Positions 31,266 to 43,103 of a stretch of DNA of 64,000 nt are shown piece after piece. The stretch is from the NCBI RefSeq assembly GCF_014805685.1, contig NC_060902.1, positions 1,217,645 to 1,281,644 of the forward strand, read 5' to 3'. This DNA comes from Silurus meridionalis. Taxonomy: Eukaryota; Chordata; Actinopteri; Siluriformes; Siluridae. Within the stretch, counting starts at the first letter, position 1, and the number at the start of each line of letters is the position of its first letter. The translations under genes and the position numbers were made by a program. The notes beneath the pieces were generated by a model. It saw nothing but the letters and a program-made list of their open reading frames with translations, did not search any database and was not told the DNA's origin.

Positions 31266-33200
31266 ATTAATACAATTTCATGGATCAAATATTAGAATTT
31301 AGGTTGTAAATGAAGATCAGTGCTTCTGAGAGTGTTTAGAAAAATGTGCAGACACTGTTGTAAAGGTACAGAAGTAAAGGATTATAAGTCTATCGCATTA
31401 AAAATAGTTATTGTGCAAAAGTGGAATAAACAAGTACACTAAATATATATATATATATGTAGATGTGAAATATTAGGCAGGATGTACAGTAAGGTGTATA
31501 TATAGATACACATAAATTAAATATTAGCGCAGATGTATGTAAGGCACAATATGTGTAGAGAATGAGGGGTATATAAACATTGTATCTAGAACTGTACATA
31601 AGTTATATATATTTTTTAGCATATGTGTGTTTTTGCAGTGATCTAAAGGTGTAGTGTAGAGTTCAGTAGGGTGATTATGATGGTGGATGGAAAAAAAGCC
31701 GGCCCTTAACCTACTGGTATTGTCATGTCCATACAAGAAACAAACACAAATGTTTGTGGTGCTGTAATTTGCATAGTTTATCACTTTTATGACATTCTGC
31801 CGACTTTCTGGCGGCTTCCTTTTATTTCGTCTACACAATTCAATTTAATTCAATTCATTTTTCTATAGCGCTTTTAACAATGAACATTGTCATTGACACG
31901 ACAAAGCAGGGTCTAAAGCAGGGGCCCAGCGTTCGAAGGTTGCTGGTTCTGGGATTTGAACCTTCCTCGTAACTTTCCAAAGAATTCAGAACATCTTAGT
32001 CACTGAGCGTTCAAATTCCATCTTCCCCTTTATAGTTTTACATCATATAACATGGTTATAGACGAAACCCAACTCAACTCATACACAAATTTATACAATT
32101 TATACTCTACCAAAATGCAAGGAGATAAAAACTCTTAGCTATTGTTACATTTGTGGAAAAAATACTGTGTGTCTGCAGAGTCTAATATCAGAACAAGTGC
32201 CCACAAATATAACATTTAACATTATGGTGTACGTGGAAAATCTGAGTGTTTCGTATAACTATTAGCTCATCATCAAGGATAAATCAAACGGCTGACAATG
32301 TAAAGCTGTAGAAGGTTGCTGACACTGATAAGAGGAGGTGTAGGATGTGTAGGAGTTTTTGTGTGGGAGTGTGTCTCTGTGTGTGTGTCTATAAGTCAAC
32401 CCACGTAGACATTAGTCATGGTGGTGCGTCAATTAACCTGAAAAATATCCTAATGTTCGTCAGAAGTGTGTTTAATAACGATTAGAGGGACTTGAAATGA
32501 CACCTAAATGGCTGTGAAAAGGCGAGCGACACCTACACCACACCACAACACACCACAACACAGACCCCCAGGTCACACACATCTTCTACCCCGGGGGGAT
32601 TATTTTACATAATGAATGTCAGGACCTTAGATAAAGCCAAAAAAAAAACAGAATATGTGAAAAAAAGTACGCTTGAAAAGACCAAATAACGTGTGAAAAC
32701 TGCTGCAGAGTGAATTTCTGTTACATTCAGAGTCATGATGTAGGATTATTGTAGAAATTATTTATAAAGGATTCAGTGAAGCACTTTTAAGTTTATATCT
32801 TTAAAGGAACAGACATGCTGTACTGTATGTTATTGTGTATCAAGGTTGGTTGCATTTGTTTATCTTATATGCAAAGTCATGTATGAATCATGCTTTGTTA
32901 CTACTTATTATGGGTTCATATTAACAGACACGTGTGTTTTCCAACAACCATCAACCTGCTGAACTCATTACACTACACTGTTAGAACACTGACGTCTCAC
33001 TGGTGCTTTTTTACTACTTTATTGCTTGGAATCATCATGCAGTTCTTCTGCACCCTGTAACTCCTGTATATGATTGTAAATGTATTGTTGATTTATTTGT
33101 AAGTCTGTATACTATCTGTATACACACTAGAATGCTCTTGTTCATACCTCATATATTGTACAATCATGCCCATATTATATTCTTTCTTTTTCTTATATAG
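31266..33200. other. intergenic DNA with short repeat fragments
   Basis: A copy of the CTATAGCGCTTTT dispersed repeat is at 31835-31910. It is followed by a tRNA-SINE-like antisense stretch (GGTTCTGGGATTTGAACC at about 31943). The remainder is AT-rich and holds no recognised gene. Confidence 0.4.
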
Positions 33201-33205
33201 ATGTT

Positions 33206-33207
<2 letters not shown>

Positions 33208-33255
<48 letters not shown>
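33208..33255. repeat. (CA)n microsatellite
   Basis: About 22 CA units at the 5' junction of an RTE-like fragment. Confidence 0.9.
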
Positions 33256-33256
<1 letters not shown>

Positions 33257-33805
33257 CTCCATGGACTATGATGTTTGTGGATGATATTGTGATTTGTGGT
33301 GAGAGTAGTGAGCAGGTTGAGAAGATGCTGGAGAGGTGGAGGTTCACGCTGGAGAGAACGGGAATGAAAGTCAGTAGGAGTAAGACAGAGTACATGTGTG
33401 TGAATGAGAGGGGGGGCAGTGGAGGGGTGCGGTTGCAGGGAGAAGAGGTGGAGAAGGTGGAGGAGTTCAGGTACCTGGGGTCAACAGTGTAGAGTGATGG
33501 AGAGTGTGTTAGAGAAGTGAAGAAAAGAGTGCAGGCAGGGTGGAGTGGGTGGAGAAGAGTGATAACAGGAGTGATTTGTAATAGAAGAGTATGTGTGAGA
33601 GTGAAAGGGAAAGTTTAGGGGATAGAGGATGGAGACACCAGGAAGGAGGAAAAGAGGAAGACCAAGGAGGAGGTTTATGGATGTGGTGAGGGAAGACATG
33701 CTGGTATTTGGTGTAAAAGAGACAGATGTAGAGGACAGAGGGGTATGGAGACGGATGATCCACTGTAGTGACCCCTAATGGGAAAAGCCAAAAAGAAGAA
33801 GATAC
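33256..33805 (+). mobile_element. RTE-like LINE, 5'-truncated and internally deleted copy
   Basis: It begins in the reverse transcriptase (FVDDIVICGESSEQVEKMLE), continues through SKTEYMCVNE, EVEKVEEFRYLGSTV and AGWSGWRRVI, then jumps to the tail region. It ends with GACCCCTAATGGGAAAAGCC and AAAAAGAAGAAGA, the usual 3' tail of this family. The stretch equivalent to RPEMLYGLETV at 48.39 kb is missing. Confidence 0.8.
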
Positions 33806-34195
33806 TGATACTGATTTATTGTAAATGTATTATTTATTGAACATATATTTACTTATTTATCTGCACTTTTTTCATGTGCACAATGCTGTTTGCACTTTTT
33901 GGTAGATGCTAAACTGCATTTTGTTGCTGTGTACCTGCACTATGCAATGACTATAAAGTCTTAGTGATGGTAAGATTTGCATTGGAATAAAAGTTAACCA
34001 TGTGATGCATCAATTTAAAAAAAGTGTCGATTAGATACAAGCTGATGTTTGTATCACGATGCATCATTTTTAACATATTTGTGTAAGTAAAAAAAACAAT
34101 ATATTTATATAAAAACAATATTTGTGACCAATATTTAATATGTAGCTCGATTTCATTAAACTGTTTCACACTACAGACATGAGGCATGTCCTTAA

Positions 34196-35210
34196 TCACA
34201 TAGAATACAGATTAACATGGCAGAGGTAGAGCCCTTAGAACAAAGTCCAAATATCATTTTATTATAAATATGAGCCAATTGTGTATTATCTATAGGTTTA
34301 GAGTCCATGAAGAACTCTCACACTTTCAGTGATGTTCTGCCCCCAAATTAATCCACCTTGTAATACTATTATGATGCCACATCTATAGAAACCATAGATA
34401 TTAGAGAAGGGCAGTAGATCAGAACACTGCATCACAGACAGGAATCTCACACAGTGTGAATGAACGTCATCACTAAAGTAAAAAACCCAATGAACACAAT
34501 TCAACACGTCTCCTTTCACTGTAGCCACAACTGCACCTCCCACATACATCTTCAACAGAAGCATTGATATTCACCTCATCACATCACCCAGGGGTTTGCT
34601 GCGTTTTTTCCAGTGAATTACGGTTTTCCTGGGGATTTGAAATGAAGGCAAATTGTGTGTTTTTGTGTAAATTCTTCAAAAAAATTAAGAAAATATAAAA
34701 GTATAAGCGGTTCATTAAAAACTTAACAACTGTCCGGCTTTTCATTAAAAGTCTGTCATGTGAATGTCCTTAAAAAGTGTATCTGCAACATTACGTTTCT
34801 TCTCCTCTGGCAGTTGTTTATGGAATGAAGAAACAGCTGAATATATTGTAGATTGTGCAGTTTTCTACAGATGCATGTTGTGAGCTCTGACTAGTGACGC
34901 TCTCTGACCGTCCAATCAAAGGGCGTGAAAATGCTGACGTTATTGTACACCTGCTAGAGGACCTCGGAGTCTAAAACTCTAAATGTGATTGGTTTAAACT
35001 AACAAGTAATACACTTCAAACAACATGTACTTTACTCTTTATAAACATTCACAGTGCTGATTCTGAAGGCCTCAAGGCAGATATTGACCCCAGCACCACG
35101 TGATGTGATAGCTGAAATCTGATTAGATAGAAACTTTAACATAAACAGACACTACTGGAAGCAGTACAAGGCGAGAGGTTCTCTCACCAACATCGTGAAA
35201 CATGATCAGG
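34196..35210 (+). repeat. dispersed repeat A, longest unexpanded copy
   Basis: It shares sequence with 12585-14235 (opposite strand) and 30745-31265 (same strand). A single copy of the VNTR unit is present near 34545-34592, read on the other strand as GATGAGGTGAATATCAATGC. No open frame is convincing. Confidence 0.65.
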
Positions 35211-35520
35211 AAACTAATCACGTCTGAATAAGGTGGCAGGTCACGTGATCAGCAGGTTTATTTGCGCATCTTTTCTGTTCACAAGACTCATTTAACAGCA
35301 AATATTATTTTTTAGACAGATATCTGATTAAAAATGTCATTAAAAAGTTAGAATATATTAACATCAGAGCTCCGATATTTTATTTCGATTATTTTTTATT
35401 ATTATATGACATTTTTTTTTTATCAGAATGATTTTTTATTTGATTTCCACCAAAATTTCAGACGCTTTGGCGTTTTTTTGTTTATAAATCATAATATATA
35501 TTAAAAACTTTTTTCTCCGT

Positions 35521-35747
35521 AAAAAAAGTCCGGAAAGGGTTACAAACTCCAGCCGGAAGTGTTTCTCTTAGCCCGGAAGTGGACATCGTGGGGAAAAAAG
35601 AGAAACAACAAGGACAGCGACGTCAGAAATCGAGTTGGTTTAAGTGCAAACTCCGTGATTATAAGCGGAAAAATCACCCAGGAGAAGATTTTACGGCGTT
35701 TTATCCAGAGTTTGGATTAAATCTCGGTCTCGAAGCGGAAGTGTTTG
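35521..35747 (+). promoter_or_regulatory. dnajc14 promoter and noncoding exon 1
   Basis: It contains two CCGGAAGT ETS/GABP sites 20 bases apart (35553 and 35573) and a further GCGGAAGTG (35736). A strong donor, TTTG/GTGAGT, follows at 35747. No ATG in this exon starts the main frame, so it is read as 5' UTR. It would splice to the small exon at 38594. Confidence 0.5.
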
Positions 35748-35984
35748 GTGAGTGTTTGTTTGAATCATCCCGTAAAAGTCGTCATGTTGGGGCTGAAATT
35801 CCAGTCTGGCCAATGAGGAGTGAGTGATCTCACAGATCTCCGGCTGTTTCAGAGAAAAGATCAAGAGAATAACACGACATCACACCTCATGTAGAGCAAA
35901 TTAATGTGCTTCTGACAATGTGTGGAAAGTAAACGTCATGGTTGTGTGTTGTAATGAATGTATAGGAGGTTTATATGAAGCTGG

Positions 35985-36245
35985 AGAACATCACAAACAT
36001 GCAGTAGCACATACAGAACCAACCTAAACAAACCTGAATCAGCCAGAACAAACCTGAGCAAATCAGATCTCCCTGAACCAACCAGAACCAACCTGGGCAA
36101 ACCTGAATCAACCAGAACCAACCTAAGCAAACCTGTATCAGCCAGAACCAACCTGAACCAACCAGAATCAACCTGAGCAAATCTGAATCAACCAGAACCA
36201 ACCTGAGCAAACAAGAGCCCCCAGAACCAACCAGAACAAACCTGG
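35985..36245. repeat. 30-bp minisatellite in dnajc14 intron 1
   Basis: Imperfect tandem units built from AACCAGAACCAACCTGAGCA and AACCTGAATC, with deletions of parts of a unit. Confidence 0.88.
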
Positions 36246-36424
36246 CTGTGATGTTCTGCAACAATAACCAGTACAGATGAAGAGGAACATAAGCAGGAAC
36301 TCATGTCCTGGTTTTGTGCTGCAATGATGTAGATGTGTGTATCAGTGGTATTTAAAGCTGCAGTATTAAACACTGACCAGTTTATGTTTCATTCTCTTTT
36401 TACTCTGTAAATGACTAGAAAACT

Positions 36425-37995
36425 CCGGCACTGAAGGCAGTGATGATGTGATGGTGATGTAGCGATGGTGATCTGATGATGCAGTAGTGATGGTGATGTA
36501 GTGATGATGTATTAGTGATGGTGATGTGGTGATGGTGATGTAGTGGTGATGATGCAGTGGTGATGTGATGATGGTGATGTGGTGATGTAGTAGTGATGGT
36601 GATGTGGTGATGGTGATGTGATGATGCAGTAGTGATGATGTAGTGATGGGATGATGTAGTAGTGATGGTGATGTAGTGATGATGTATTGGTGATGTAGTA
36701 GCGATGGTGATGTGGTAATGATAGTGATGTGATGATGCAGTAGTGATGGTGATGTTGTGATGATGTAGTAGTGATAGTGATGTGGTGATGATGTGATGAT
36801 GCAGTAGTGATGGTGATGTAGCGATGGTGATGTGATGATGCAGTAGTGATAGTGATGTAGTGATGGTGATGTGATGATGCAGTAGTGATGGTGATGTAGT
36901 GATGGTGATGTGATGATGCCGTAGTGATGGTGATGTAGTGATGGTGATGTGATGATGCAGTAGTGCTGGTGATGTAGTGATGGTGATGTGATGATGCAGT
37001 AGTGATAGTGATGTAGTGATGGTGATGTGATGTGATGATGCAGTAGTGATGGTGATGTAGTGATGGTGATGTGATGATGCAGTAGTGATGGTGATGTAGT
37101 GATGGTGATGTGATGGTGATGATGATGTGATGGTGATGTAGTAGTGATGGTGATGTGATGATGGTGATGTGATGATGCAGTAGTGATGGTGATGTGATGA
37201 TGCAGTAGTGCTGGTGATGTAGCGATGGTGATGTGATGATGCAGTAGTGATGGTGATGTAGCGATGGTGATGTGATGATGCAGTAGTGATGGTGATGTGA
37301 TGATGCAGTAGTGATGGTGATGTAGTGATGGTGATGTGATGATGCAGTAGTGATGGTGATGTAGTGATGGTGATGTGATGATGCAGTGATGGTGATGTAG
37401 TGATGGTGATGTGATGTGATGATGCCATAGTGCTGGTGATGTAGTGATGGTGATGTGATGATGCAGTAGTGATGGTGATGTAGTGATGGTGATGTGATGA
37501 TGCAGTAGTGATGGTGATGTAGTGATGGTGATGTGATGATGCAGTAGTGATAGTGATGTAGTGATGGTGATGTAGTGATGCAGTAGTGCTGGTGATGTAG
37601 TGATGGTGATGTGATGATGCTGTAGTGCTGGTGATGTAGCGATGGTGATGTGATGATGCAGTAGTGATGGTGATGTAGCGATGGTGATGTGATGATGCCG
37701 TAGTGATGGTGATGTGATGTGATGATGATGTAGTGATGGTGATGTGATGATGCAGTAGTGATGATGATGTAGTGATGTGATGATGCAGTAGTGATGTGAT
37801 GTAGTGATGTGATGATGCAGTAGTGATGGTGATGTATTGATGGTGATGTGATGATGCCGTGGTGATGTGATGATGCAGTAGTGATGGTGATGTGATGATG
37901 CAGTAGTGATGGTGATGTAGTGATGGTGATGTGATGATGCAGTAGTGATGGTGATGTAGTGATGATGATGTAGTAGTGATGGTGATGTAGTAATG
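36425..37995. repeat. large TGATGG/TGATGTAG minisatellite in dnajc14 intron 1
   Basis: About 1.57 kb of tandem units. The commonest period is about 39 bases (TGATGGTGATGTGATGATGC then AGTAGTGATGGTGATGTAG). Shorter and longer variants are interspersed. Being free of stops on the minus strand it gives long artefact ORFs rich in His, Thr, Ser and Ile. Confidence 0.95.
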
Positions 37996-37997
37996 AA

Positions 37998-38375
37998 CTA
38001 TTGGCTATCCGCAAAAATCTTCATCCGATGTTTTTTCTGGCTTCCGATCTGCTGTCATTACGAGAGCGGCCTCTAGAGGTGAATAACTGACACCGCGTGC
38101 TGTTTGTTTTTACGCGTGAGACTGCGCGCTGCCCGGAGAGCTCTATATTATATTTATTATTTATAATTCATTATTGATATAATTATATTTATTAATTCGT
38201 ACATTCATATTTATTTCATTTACCACATTTACATGTTTTTTTATTTTTGTAATAAAGTTTTTCCCAAAAAAAAATTTGTTTAATTTTTTTTTAATCCAGT
38301 ATCCATTGTAAAAACGTTTGTAATAATCGTTTATTACTTGGTTATCGGTAAAATCGGTCACTCTCTAGTATAAAG
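37998..38375. repeat. dispersed repeat B, second copy
   Basis: ACGAGAGCGGCCTCTAGAGG at about 38059, then CGTGCTGTTTGTTTTTACGC, as in the copy at 21.65 kb. The VNTR abuts its left part directly, so the array may have expanded at the edge of this element. Confidence 0.72.
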
Positions 38376-38593
38376 TACATAAAATAAGCGTTCAATAAGG
38401 AAAACATAGTGTCTTTTATTTGTGATTGTGTTTTATTTTTTTTTATTTTTCTTATGCTTGTGTTACAGCACAAAACCTCTAGAAATGCAATAACAAGACT
38501 TAAGAGGGATTTGGATGTTTCCTGACGTCACAGTGATCGACTCACAATAATGATCTTCTAAAGTTTTGATGATTGTTTATGTTTTGTTTACAG

Positions 38594-38625
38594 GATTGTG
38601 TGGAATAATGGACTGGATCCGGAGC
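38594..38625 (+). other. inferred 5' UTR exon 2 of dnajc14 with upstream ATG
   Basis: A 32-base segment between a good acceptor (TTTACAG, 38593) and a good donor (GC/GTAAGT, 38626). It holds ATG 38608-38610 and six codons. If joined to the acceptor at 38794, the small frame ends at TGA 38813-38815, overlapping the main start codon. It is inferred from splice signals only. Confidence 0.4.
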
Positions 38626-38811
38626 GTAAGTTTCAGAGGTATCGTAGCTGAGCTCCACTTGAGCGTGTTATGCCGTGCTTAGCGGAAAAAAGTTCCCAGA
38701 ATCCTGCACTAACCTGAGCCGGTTATTTGCCCACCCTCTTGGAGATTAGTAGACTGTGTTTGACGGGGAATGACGGAGCCCTGAGCCTCATCAGTTTGAG
38801 CTTTTTCATGA

Positions 38812-41800
38812 ATGATGGACGTCGTGGATGATCCAGAAGAGCTGAGTGCCGGGACGTGTCCGGACGATGGATCAGCGAGTGGGGAATTCTGTGAGGAGCC
38901 TGTGCCGAGCCTGTCTGAGGAAGCGGAAACATCTCGGCAGGTGCCTGAGGATCCGAACTCGGAGACCGGCACCTCGAAACAGGAAGAGGACTCGGAGAAA
39001 GCGGATGAGTGCGGGTGTGTAAGAACTAACGGGGGTATGGAGGAACTGGGGGAAGACTGTGTATTCGATGAAGTGGATGATGAGAAAGATGGCTGGAGGA
39101 CAAACGTCGCCGGGAAGGACACGTCCGGATCTCGGGGGAAGAAAGGAAAACAGAGGAAGAGCGGCTCAGTATCAGGAGATCAGTTTTCATTTTGGACTTC
39201 GCCTTCGTCCTTTTCCTCGTCGACCGGAGCGAGCAGACACAAGCAGATCCGCCGGAGGAACCACCATCATCATAACCAGGGGCGCCTGAAAAGACAAACT
39301 GGCTTCCAGGTCCTGGCAGCTTTCCGGGATTTCCTGTCAGTATCCGTCAGCCCATGGAGTATCTCCTGCATTCATATGGTGGTGGACCTGATCGTGTCTC
39401 TGACCCACCACTGCGGCGTCGTCGTCGAATCCGGAGCGATTGCACTTTACGACCTTGGAACGCTCATGCTCTTCAAGGTCACCGACGTCCCGGGAATGAA
39501 GCAGGATTTAAAGCGAGCCGTGGATCGGACCTGGAGTTCTGGTGCGGCCCTCGCAGCCTGGGTTTGCAAAACCACGAGTACTACACGCAACGCGCTGGTT
39601 TCTGCTTTCGGTCTCCTCAGCAGCCTGGTGTTCCTCTGTGCCTGGGTTGTGAGGAGCATCGTCGAGAGGCTGGGTGGAGACCGAGGCAGGAGATGGTGGC
39701 TCAGTCTTCAGAACTGCTGGATTATGAAGAAAGTGGTTGTGATTACCGGAAGGATCAGAGGATGGCTTTGGAAATTGATACGTGGCTCTGCGGAGGTGAC
39801 TGCGAATCTAGAGTCTCCATCCAGGACTGAGAAGAGTCAGCCTGGCCAGGAGCTCGAGAGACTGCTGGCATTAGCACAGGTACCCCAGAGTAATGTTCAT
39901 GAGCTCATATTCTCTCTGTGATAGCAAATATCCATGAAATGATAATGAATCAACCCTGTGGTGCAGATCCCTGAAGATGAGCTGGACCCGTTTAACGTGT
40001 TGGGCGTGAACACTCACGCCACCGATTCAGAGCTCAAACGGGCCTATAGACAGCTGGCTGTTCAGGTGAAGTTCTAATACACAATTAGGATCAGTGTTTG
40101 GCTTTGTAGTGAAAACTGAAGAACCAGGTTAAAATTGGTGGAGCCTTTTAAACGTCAAATTTATGTTTCACGCCATGTGTGTATATGGATATCAATGTCT
40201 TTTGTACGTTCAGGTCCATCCAGACAAGAACAAGCACCCTCGAGCCGGCGAGGCTTTTAAAGTCCTTAGAGCAGCATGGGACATTGTGAGCAACCCAGAG
40301 ACCCGCCGCGAGTACGAGCTGTAAGTGGTAAAATGTGCAAAACGCAAATAGAAACAGAATGCAATGATTTGCAAATCCCATAAATCCATATTCAATTTGC
40401 AGTAAAACAAAAAAACCCCATCAATTATTTAAACTGTGAATATGTCAAATTTTAACAAATTTAATGTCAATTAAAATTTGACAGCTGCAACACGTCTCAA
40501 AACAGTTTGACAAGGCCACGTTTCTAACGTGTAGCATCACGTCTTATGTCCGTATACATCTGGAAACTCAGGAGACCACGTTTTGGGAGAGGAATGTTGT
40601 CCCATGTGTGTCTGATACAGGATTCTAGCTGCTCAGCAGTTCTGGGTTTCCTTTGTTGTGTTTTTCATTTCATTATGCACCGAATACTTTTATTATGTGC
40701 CAAATGTTTTCTGCTACGTAGTCATGCTATTGTTATGCTCAAATTTGGAAGGTCAATCCCTAAAAAAAGATGTTTTCTGAATGGAAGCATTTGTTGCTTT
40801 GAAACCTGTATATAGAATTCAGCATTGATGGAACCTTTCCAAATGTGCAAACTGCCCTTTCCACTGTCAATGATGCACTGCCATACCATCAGAGATGCGG
40901 CTTTTTAAACTGAGCCAGATGTTCTTTCTCCTCTTTATCAACATTACCTTTTTACTTAAAAGATTTATTTTTCTATGTTCTATCGTGAATAGAATATGGA
41001 TTTAGGACATCTGCACATAATTGCATTCTCTTTTTGGTTATATTTTAGTGTTCCAACATTTATTTTGGAATTGGGGTTATATTTATTTCTGTAAGTAATC
41101 TGAGGTTTGTTGATGCTTTGATACCAAAACCTGATTTGTTTTTTTTTCACAACAGGAAGCGAATGGCCGCGTCAGAGCTCTCCAAGTCGATGAACGAGTT
41201 CCTGACGAAGCTGCAGGATGACCTGAAGGAGGCCATGAACACTATGATGTGCACCAAGTGTGAAGGCAAACACAAGTAAGGCTTAAAAAATATTTGCTAC
41301 GCAATACCTAATGTAATAAAAAGTTAGAAATCCTTCTCATTAGTAATATAAATGTCGCACTTTGTGCCAAATATTTGTACTTATATTGTACCTATCAGTG
41401 CGAATAACAAGCACCTACAGGTACCTTTGCATTTTTACTAGAGATACAGATTAGCTAGGTTGGGTAATACTCCCGATAACCGATTAATCGACCCCTAGCT
41501 TTTAAAATGGAAAAGGGGATAAAACAAAAACAAACATAACACTCCATGTAAAATAGTAAATGAAACAATGAATAATTATATTAATAAATATTGAGAAAAA
41601 TAAGACAAGCATTCAAACTGAAACAAAAAGTAACACCCCAAATAAATAAAAACGGTTACATCCTAAATTAATAAAAAATTAAATCATTTCAAATAAACAG
41701 CACGTGGTGTCAGTGACTCGCCTCTAGAGGCCGCTCTCGTACTGTGTAACACAACAGGGAAAAACAGTATGGAAATCAGTATGAATTTTTTTATCCAGAT

Positions 41801-43103
41801 AGCAATCTCTAGTTTTTACTTTCTGGTGCTGCGTGGGTTTTGTTCTGCAGGCGTTTTGAGATGGACCGCGAGCCTCACGAGGCACGTTTCTGTGCCGAGT
41901 GTAATAAACGGCACAGCGCTGAGGAGGGAGACCTGTGGGCCGAGTCCAGCATGCTTGGACTGAAGATCACCTATTTCGCCTTTATGGACAGCAAAGTCTA
42001 CGACATCACTGGTATTTAAATTTACACTTTGCAAATGTATAAAGTTTTTGTGTTTCGTTGCTTTCGTTGTAGTGAATTTTTTTCCTATTTGTGTCATGGC
42101 ACAGAATGGGCCGGTTGCCAGAGAATAGGAATTTCCCCTGACACACATCGTGTCCCATATCACATTTCTTTTGGTTCCAAGAGTAACAGCAGCTCCAATC
42201 GCCACAGGTAATGACCTTAACATTTCTTGAGTAATAAACAACAGACTTAAATTTTGTTTACTGGAATGAACAGACAGTAAAAAACCCAAGGCCCCGCCTC
42301 TTTTACAGAGATAGACACCCAGGCCACGCCTCTTTTACGCAGATCGACACCCAAGCCACACCTCTTTCACAGAGATAGGCACACCCCATTCACAGAGATA
42401 GACACCCAGGACACGCCCTCTTTACGTAGATAGACACCCAGGACATGCCCTCTTTGCGTAGATAGACACCCAGGACACGCCCTCTTTACGTAGATAGACA
42501 CCCAGGACACGCCCTCTTTACGTAGATAGACACCCAGGACACGCCCTCTTTACGTAGATAGACACCCAGGACACGCCCTCTTTACAGAGATAGACACCCA
42601 GGACACGCCCGCTTTACGTAGATAGACACCCAGGACACGCCCTCTTTACGTAGCTAGACACCCAGGACACGCCCTCTTTACGGAGATAGACACCCAGTAC
42701 ACGCCCTCTTTACGGAGATAGACACCCAGGCCACGCCTCCTTCATAGACATAGATGTGTGAGGCACCTCTTTCACCAGTTTATACCAGTAAAAATAGTAA
42801 TATTCCCTGTCTCGCTGTCTCAGATCTCCCTCAGGCCACGCCCCCGCTCCAGGCTCTCCGCCAGACCTGCAGGATTTCTTCAGCCGCATTTTTCAGGGTG
42901 CTCCAGGAGGCGACACCTCATCTAACGGTGGATTCTTTTCACCGGGATCGACCCCTAATTACCCTGGGGGCGGCTCAAGTCCTCCTCCTCCTCCTCCTCA
43001 GCCCGGCTTTTTCCCTCAGCGAGGGGAGACGAGCGAGAGCTGGAGCGAGGGAGGAAAAGTACAGCGTCGGAGGAAAAAAGCCCGCAAACCTTTTCAGCGC
43101 TGA
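38812..43103 (+). CDS. dnajc14: DnaJ homolog subfamily C member 14 (DNAJC14), 7 coding exons
   Basis: DNAJC14 (DRIP78) is a J-domain co-chaperone of the ER membrane, known for receptor export control and for effects on flavivirus replication. Coding exons are 38812-39879, 39967-40065, 40214-40320, 41156-41275, 41851-42011, 42105-42207 and 42824-43103; phases fit and give 646 codons (645 residues; human 702). The acidic N-terminus is followed by hydrophobic segments from about residue 182 to 300. The J domain starts at [20 protein letters not shown] with its HPD at 391-393 (VHPDKN). The conserved C-terminal region has CTKC and CAEC pairs, [18 protein letters not shown] and [20 protein letters not shown], and ends in [12 protein letters not shown] as in human. 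An in-frame TGA directly before 38812 fixes the start there (or at the next codon, also ATG). AATAAA at 43273-43278 is a likely poly(A) signal. Confidence 0.95.
41440..41790. repeat. dispersed repeat B, inverted copy in dnajc14 intron
   Basis: Reverse complement of the copies at 21.65 and 38.0 kb: GTGACTCGCCTCTAGAGGCC and GCTCTCGTACTG at about 41712, and the terminal CCGATTAATCG-type sequence near 41480. It ends shortly before exon 5. Confidence 0.72.
42285..42760. repeat. 32-bp minisatellite with ACGCCCTCTTTACG core in the last dnajc14 intron
   Basis: About 14 copies of a 32-base unit (GATAGACACCCAGGACACGC then CCTCTTTACGTA). The outermost copies use CCACGCCTC, the central ones ACACGCCCTC and nearly identical. 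It fills most of the intron between exons 6 and 7. Confidence 0.94.

Noticed and set aside
31907..31990. tRNA-like B-box region (GGTTCTGGGATTTGAACC)
   Set aside because: No cloverleaf can be made; it looks like a degraded tRNA-derived SINE end.
35579..35827. 82-residue plus-strand frame starting at a GTG
   Set aside because: No ATG, and it runs through a strong donor at 35747; better read as 5' UTR of dnajc14 plus intron.
36415..38014. ORFs of 500 and 337 residues of His, Thr, Ser, Ile on the minus strand
   Set aside because: Pure product of the TGATGG-type minisatellite inside dnajc14 intron 1, with no family resemblance and no splice or start context.
39354..39830. 158-residue plus-strand ORF
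   Set aside because: Out-of-frame shadow within the large first coding exon of dnajc14.
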